Shown one piece after another: positions 5,542 to 7,954 of a DNA stretch of 7,954 nt. The position numbers and the translations under genes were made by a program. Origin of the DNA: an uncultured Acetatifactor sp. (GTDB lineage Bacteria > Bacillota > Clostridia > Lachnospirales > Lachnospiraceae); NCBI GenBank assembly GCA_910585015.1, contig CAJUCT010000096.1, positions 1-7,954 on the forward strand. The letters run 5' to 3'. The stretch's first letter is position 1, and every line of letters starts with the position of its first letter. The notes under the pieces are model-generated. The model was not told where the DNA came from. It saw only the letters and a program-made list of their open reading frames with translations, and did no database searches.

Positions 5542-5704
5542 GCCAGCAATGTTTCAGAATATCCTTTTCGGATATTCTGAAACGCTGGCTGGGGACACCC
5601 CAGGCCCCGGCAAAGGACGCAAGGCCTCCGCAGAAGCGGAGACCTGCGCCTTGCGAACATGCCTGCGGCATGGCTTTTCACAGGCACAGCCTGTGTCAGT
5701 TTTT
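5542..5704 (+). ncRNA. Cluster of five hairpins: candidate structured leader RNA or transfer/replication site
   Basis: Five inverted repeats follow each other. H1: GCCAGC/GCTGGC plus a perfect 14-bp stem GTTTCAGAATATCC/GGATATTCTGAAAC with a TTTTC loop and a 3-nt bulge (5542-5589). H2: CTGGGG-ACA-CCCCAG (5589-5603). H3: CGCAAGGC, CTCCGC-AGAA-GCGGAG, GCCTTGCG (5618-5655). H4: CATGCC-TGC-GGCATG (5658-5672). H5: CACAGGC-ACA-GCCTGTG (5679-5695), with TTTTT at 5700-5704, like a plus-strand terminator or attenuator. The cluster stands 167 bp before the zinc-ribbon gene on the same strand. It could be a regulatory leader, or a DNA hairpin array such as an oriT or single-strand origin. Confidence 0.5.
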
Positions 5705-5870
5705 CCATTCACCGGCCAATTCCTGCGTTGGACACTTCTATTTTCTCCCGTGTCGGCATCCGCATCCACTGTAAAAATTTTTCCAGGTTTCTTCTGCTTC
5801 TTCATTGACATCACAGACGCCCGCCTCTACAATGGGAAACAAAAGGAAAGCACAAAAAGGAGACACTGCC

Positions 5871-6536
5871 ATGGCTTATTTTACCTGTGACGCCTGCCAT
5901 TACATATTTCGGTCCGATGATATTCCCTCCTCCTGTCCAGGATGCGGCGCATCCTCTGTCGTTGCACGGAACGACACGGGCAGGAAGTTTCAGGTTCCCG
6001 CCATCCGGTTGTCCACCGAGGCGGAAATGGAACAGGGCAGGCTGGCCGACCAGGCGGAATCCTCACATAAATCATTTCTGGAACGTGTCAGGGGGCTCTC
6101 CGGTTATACCCTTTCCGATGACGAATACCACATGGCCCTGATGCTCCTTTTCTATTTCAAGTCCACACCGGAGGAATTTACCGCAAAATACCTGGATGAC
6201 CTACTTCATGGGAAAAACTCTTATTTTGAAAGCAGGATAGCCGAGACCTCGGCAAGAAACCTGTACACCCAGGCGCAGAAACATTTTGTATCGGAGCTGG
6301 GCAGGGAACGGCGGGAGACCGGATGCAACGATGCAGCGGAGGTGGCATCCTATACGGAAAAGGGATCCGCAGCCAGCCTGCTCCTCCTGTTCCGCCAGAA
6401 TGATACAGACCGGATCCTCTGGAAAACCCCAAACCTCACCAACATCCGCAGCGTAAAGTTTGACCCGGTTGTCAAGGAACCCGGCGAGGATTATGTCCGT
6501 TTCCTGATGGACTGGCACAACTCGGTCAGGCGCTGA
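5871..6536 (+). CDS. Zinc-ribbon hypothetical protein of integrative elements
   Basis: A 221-residue protein that opens with a rubredoxin-like zinc ribbon: C6-x2-C9 and C22-x2-C25 (FTCDACHYIF, SSCPGCG). The rest (about 40-221) is mostly helical, with SGYTLSDDEYHMALMLLFYF and YFESRIAETSARNLYTQAQK, and has no known catalytic motif. No signal or membrane segment is seen. The ribbon probably binds zinc and may mediate nucleic-acid or protein contact; the function is unknown. ATG 5871 is chosen over an in-frame ATG 66 bp upstream because AGGAG lies 8 nt before it. It heads a plus-strand pair with the next gene, and a cluster of hairpins precedes it. Base composition is clearly more GC-rich than the cargo block to its left. 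Confidence 0.8.
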   Translation: MAYFTCDACHYIFRSDDIPSSCPGCGASSVVARNDTGRKFQVPAIRLSTEAEMEQGRLADQAESSHKSFLERVRGLSGYTLSDDEYHMALMLLFYFKSTPEEFTAKYLDDLLHGKNSYFESRIAETSARNLYTQAQKHFVSELGRERRETGCNDAAEVASYTEKGSAASLLLLFRQNDTDRILWKTPNLTNIRSVKFDPVVKEPGEDYVRFLMDWHNSVRR

Positions 6537-6542
6537 TCCCCA

Positions 6543-6558
6543 GGGAGGCAGCCGCACG
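6543..6558 (+). promoter_or_regulatory. Strong ribosome binding site followed by ACG instead of ATG
   Basis: GGGAGG (6543-6548) is followed after 7 nt by ACG AAT AAC (6556-6564), in frame with the gene below. This is exactly where an ATG would be expected, so the start codon may have mutated from ATG to ACG. Confidence 0.6.
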
Positions 6559-6588
6559 AATAACCGACAGAAAGACACTATCCTGGCA

Positions 6589-7023
6589 TTGCTGAAAACT
6601 GATAAAGCCAACCGGAACTATGTGAACCATTACTGGTTCCCCCATACAGATTTCCTGGATCCGGCGGACGATTTTACCGCTTTCGCGTGTGAACAGCTTG
6701 ACGGGAAAAAGGGGTACACTGCCCTGATTGAAAATCTGCTTGCCATGGACGGGACCGCCAAAGTATTTGTGGAAGTTTACGGCCTTGAGAAAAATGGGAA
6801 TGAGCAGTTTGTCTATGCCGATACCCTGGTCATTTTCAGCCGGTTATCCCTTGAAAAGGTAAGACAGGTATTTAATGAACCGGAAGACATATTTCCGGAC
6901 GATATCGGGGAGGAGTCCGTTTTCCCGCAGCCTGCTTTCCTGATTTGTGAAAACGGGGAAGTGATCCCATGCACGGAATTATCCGATGCGAGGCATTCCA
7001 TTTATTACTGCTGGTGGGATTAA
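6589..7023 (+). CDS. Hypothetical protein, second gene of the zinc-ribbon operon
   Basis: From the first standard start (TTG 6589) this is 144 residues; from the ACG at 6556, which has the good ribosome binding site, it would be 155, beginning NNRQKDTILALL after the initiator. I do not recognise the family. It contains YVNHYWFPHTDFLDPADDF near the start and beta-rich, acidic segments (KVFVEVYGLE, FVYADTLVIFSRLS), ending in HSIYYCWWD. No signal peptide or membrane segment is present. It lies 52 bp (or 19 bp from ACG) after the zinc-ribbon gene on the same strand, so the two are probably one transcript and may work together. The TTG has no good binding site, so expression may be reduced. Confidence 0.7.
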   Translation: MLKTDKANRNYVNHYWFPHTDFLDPADDFTAFACEQLDGKKGYTALIENLLAMDGTAKVFVEVYGLEKNGNEQFVYADTLVIFSRLSLEKVRQVFNEPEDIFPDDIGEESVFPQPAFLICENGEVIPCTELSDARHSIYYCWWD

Positions 7024-7041
7024 ACCCTGTTTCCCACAAAC

Positions 7042-7081
7042 AAAAAAATCATCCCATGCCGGTGTTGCCCTGGCATGGGAT
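7042..7081 (-). terminator. Intrinsic terminator of the cupin gene, possibly bidirectional
   Basis: ATCCCATGCC (7051-7060) and GGCATGGGAT (7072-7081) form a perfect 10-bp stem with an 11-nt loop. On the minus strand it is followed by GATTTTTTT, a strong intrinsic terminator 63 bp after the cupin stop. On the plus strand, CTTTC follows, so it may also end the convergent zinc-ribbon operon, whose stop is at 7023. Confidence 0.85.
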
Positions 7082-7143
7082 CTTTCGTCCTGGCCGTAAC
7101 CAATCCTTCGGCCTTGGCCTGTCCTCCATTGGATCCTGCGCTT

Positions 7144-7476
7144 TTAGAACACAACCACCAACAGCATCTTGAATTTCTCCATTCCATAAACGGCATGGGG
7201 GTGTCCCGCGGGCATGACAATGGATTCCCCCTCATGCAGCAGATGCTCCGTGCCGTCAACCGTGATCCTGCCCGTGCCGTCCAGGCAGACCACGAAAGCG
7301 TCACCGCCGGATTCATGGGTACTGATCTCCTCCCCCTTGTCAAAGGAAAACAAGGTCACACTGACAGCACTGTTCTGGGCCAGCGTCCTGCTGACCACCT
7401 GCCCTTCCTGGTAAGCGATCTGTTCCTTTAAGGTAAGTACCTCCGCTTTCCGGATATTTTTCATGATCCCGTCCAT
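7144..7476 (-). CDS. Small cupin-domain protein
   Basis: A 110-residue single-domain cupin. Motif 1 is seen as GEEISTHESGGDAFVVCLDGTG (one histidine and a GGDAF turn) and motif 2 as GESIVMPAGHPHAVYG. These give a conserved beta-barrel with H/E ligands for a metal. Small cupins of this length occur widely in anaerobes, often with unknown substrates, so no reaction is claimed. It is cytoplasmic, with no signal peptide. ATG 7476 is preceded by AGGAGG at 7 nt; an ATG four codons later is less well placed. It is monocistronic, convergent with the zinc-ribbon operon, and bounded by its own promoters (about 7563 and 7634) and terminator (7042-7081). Confidence 0.88.
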   Translation of the reverse strand: MDGIMKNIRKAEVLTLKEQIAYQEGQVVSRTLAQNSAVSVTLFSFDKGEEISTHESGGDAFVVCLDGTGRITVDGTEHLLHEGESIVMPAGHPHAVYGMEKFKMLLVVVF

Positions 7477-7562
7477 AATTCAGCCTCCTGTTTTTTTATT
7501 CTTGTTGACCCCGGACGCATCGGCACACATGAAACCGGGTGCCTGCAGTCCCCTGTGTTGAC

Positions 7563-7595
7563 AGTATACCATAATTTTGCACGCTTCAGCGTGCA
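7563..7595 (-). promoter_or_regulatory. Proximal cupin promoter (extended -10) with upstream palindrome
   Basis: On the minus strand TGGTATACT (7571-7563) is an extended -10; no good -35 is seen. The -35 zone instead holds the palindrome TGCACGCT-TC-AGCGTGCA (7578-7595), with an 8-bp stem, a possible activator or repressor site. Transcription would start near 7556, leaving an ~80-nt leader. Confidence 0.5.
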
Positions 7596-7606
7596 TGGAA
7601 TCAGAA

Positions 7607-7662
7607 GTTGACACGGTGCCCTTCTGTGTCAACATTGTACCAAGCCGCTTACGCGGCAGCAA
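7607..7662 (-). promoter_or_regulatory. Distal cupin promoter with palindrome in its spacer
   Basis: On the minus strand TTGCTG (7662-7657), a 17-nt spacer and TACAAT (7639-7634), with TGG just before the -10, make a good promoter. The spacer contains GCCGC-TTAC-GCGGC (7644-7657). Just downstream, over the expected start, GTTGACAC (7607-7614) and GTGTCAAC (7626-7633) form an 8-bp inverted repeat. GTTGAC occurs again at 7504 and 7557. Confidence 0.6.
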
Positions 7663-7690
7663 GTGCTAAAAAAATTTTCCGTCAAATCCT

Positions 7691-7771
7691 AAAAAAAGTA
7701 GCAGTTTTTGTATTTATAGTGTATTGTTAAGTTACCCCTAACCAAACAACCACATAAAACAAAAACTGCTA
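7691..7771 (-). terminator. 73-bp imperfect palindrome with T-run, after the partial gene
   Basis: TAGCAGTTTTTGT (7699-7711) and ACAAAAACTGCTA (7759-7771) are a perfect 13-bp inverted repeat. The interior continues to pair (TTTAT, GTG, TTGTT, GTTA with a few bulges) to a GGGG loop on the minus strand. Minus-strand RNA then reads C followed by seven U. This is a plausible terminator for the gene ending at 7806, or a miniature transposable element. Confidence 0.6.
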
Positions 7772-7805
7772 TGATTAGTTTAACACAGATTTTCGAGCCC
7801 TACAA

Positions 7806-7954
7806 CTACATATTTGATTTTTTTATCCGTCCGCCTCCCTTGGCAGTGTTCTGTTTTTTCCGCTCTGAGATTACTTCCATAACAATTCCTGCCGCAACTG
7901 CAACTGTCCCAACTGCCAGGCGCTCCTCAAGGAACTCTGGATTGACAGAAGGAA
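7806..7954 (-). CDS. C-terminal end of an unrecognised gene (runs off the window)
   Basis: The last 48 codons of a minus-strand gene whose start lies beyond the window. They read PSVNPEFLEERLAVGTV, a short hydrophobic run (AVGTVAVAAGIVMEVI), then a basic tail (ERKKQNTAKGGGRIKKSN) and a stop at 7806-7808. The hydrophobic run could be an amphipathic or membrane-associated helix. The family is not recognised. The palindrome at 7699-7771 with its T-run sits 35 bp downstream and would end its transcript. Confidence 0.6.
   Translation of the reverse strand, partial: PSVNPEFLEERLAVGTVAVAAGIVMEVISERKKQNTAKGGGRIKKSNM

Noticed and set aside
5554..5814. An 86-codon minus-strand frame beginning near KKQKKPGKIF
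   Set aside because: It runs antisense through the hairpin cluster, no ribosome binding site is visible, and the coding pattern is better explained by inverted repeats.
6178..6611. Two minus-strand frames of 84 and 136 codons
   Set aside because: Both are antisense to the well-supported zinc-ribbon gene and its successor and lack start signals.
7480..7662. A 60-codon minus-strand frame upstream of the cupin gene
   Set aside because: It lies across the two candidate promoters and palindromes, and its start coincides with the -35 box of the distal promoter.
1..7954. tRNA, rRNA or a plasmid replication initiator gene
   Set aside because: No cloverleaf with a conserved T-loop, no ribosomal RNA core motif and no Rep protein pattern was seen on either strand.

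Overview
The window looks like a piece of accessory DNA from a Firmicute of the Clostridia, most likely a gut Lachnospiraceae-type genome. The grounds are strong GGAGG-type ribosome binding sites, sigma-A-like promoters with TGn-extended -10 boxes, and gene families typical of Tn1549-like integrative elements: a serine recombinase of the large clostridial type, a DUF6870-like small protein, and a ParB-like/sigma-leader-like DNA-binding protein. No complete integrase, relaxase or transfer gene is present. I read it as a decayed or rearranged integrative-element remnant carrying cargo, not as core chromosome. This attribution is inference from the families seen; no search was possible.

Layout. 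Positions 1-390: a minus-strand serine recombinase reduced to its first ~64 residues and cut off at a 13-bp inverted repeat, but still preceded by an excellent promoter with a perfect 12-bp palindrome in its spacer. Positions 391-657: non-coding but rich in inverted repeats. Positions 658-1902: two minus-strand element genes, a DUF6870-like protein and a chimeric ParB-like protein, separated by three 19-bp tandem repeats. Positions 1903-2670: a mostly non-coding, AT-rich scar holding a frameshifted gene remnant, a small TTG-start ORF and two minus-strand terminators.

Positions 2671-5274: an AT-rich cargo block, all on the minus strand. Reading from its promoter at about 5350 it holds a RelE/ParE-type toxin-antitoxin pair with an operator-like palindrome, a 382-aa cysteine-rich protein of unknown function, and a lipoprotein. 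The last two genes are 13 bp apart and form the most interesting uncharacterised pair here. Positions 5284-5870: a gene-free stretch in which at least five GC-rich hairpins are packed into about 155 bp (5542-5695) ahead of a plus-strand operon.

Positions 5871-7023: that plus-strand operon, made of a zinc-ribbon protein and a downstream protein whose expected start codon reads ACG. Positions 7042-7662: a minus-strand cupin gene with its own terminator and two tandem promoters that also carry palindromes. Positions 7691-7954: the C-terminal end of an unrecognised minus-strand gene and, after it, a 73-bp imperfect palindrome with a T-run.

The minus-strand modules at both ends and the plus-strand operon look GC-richer than the 2.1-5.5 kb cargo block, which suggests a mosaic assembled by several insertions. 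The toxin-antitoxin pair may stabilise the cargo. What the lipoprotein and cysteine-rich protein do together cannot be told from the sequence.
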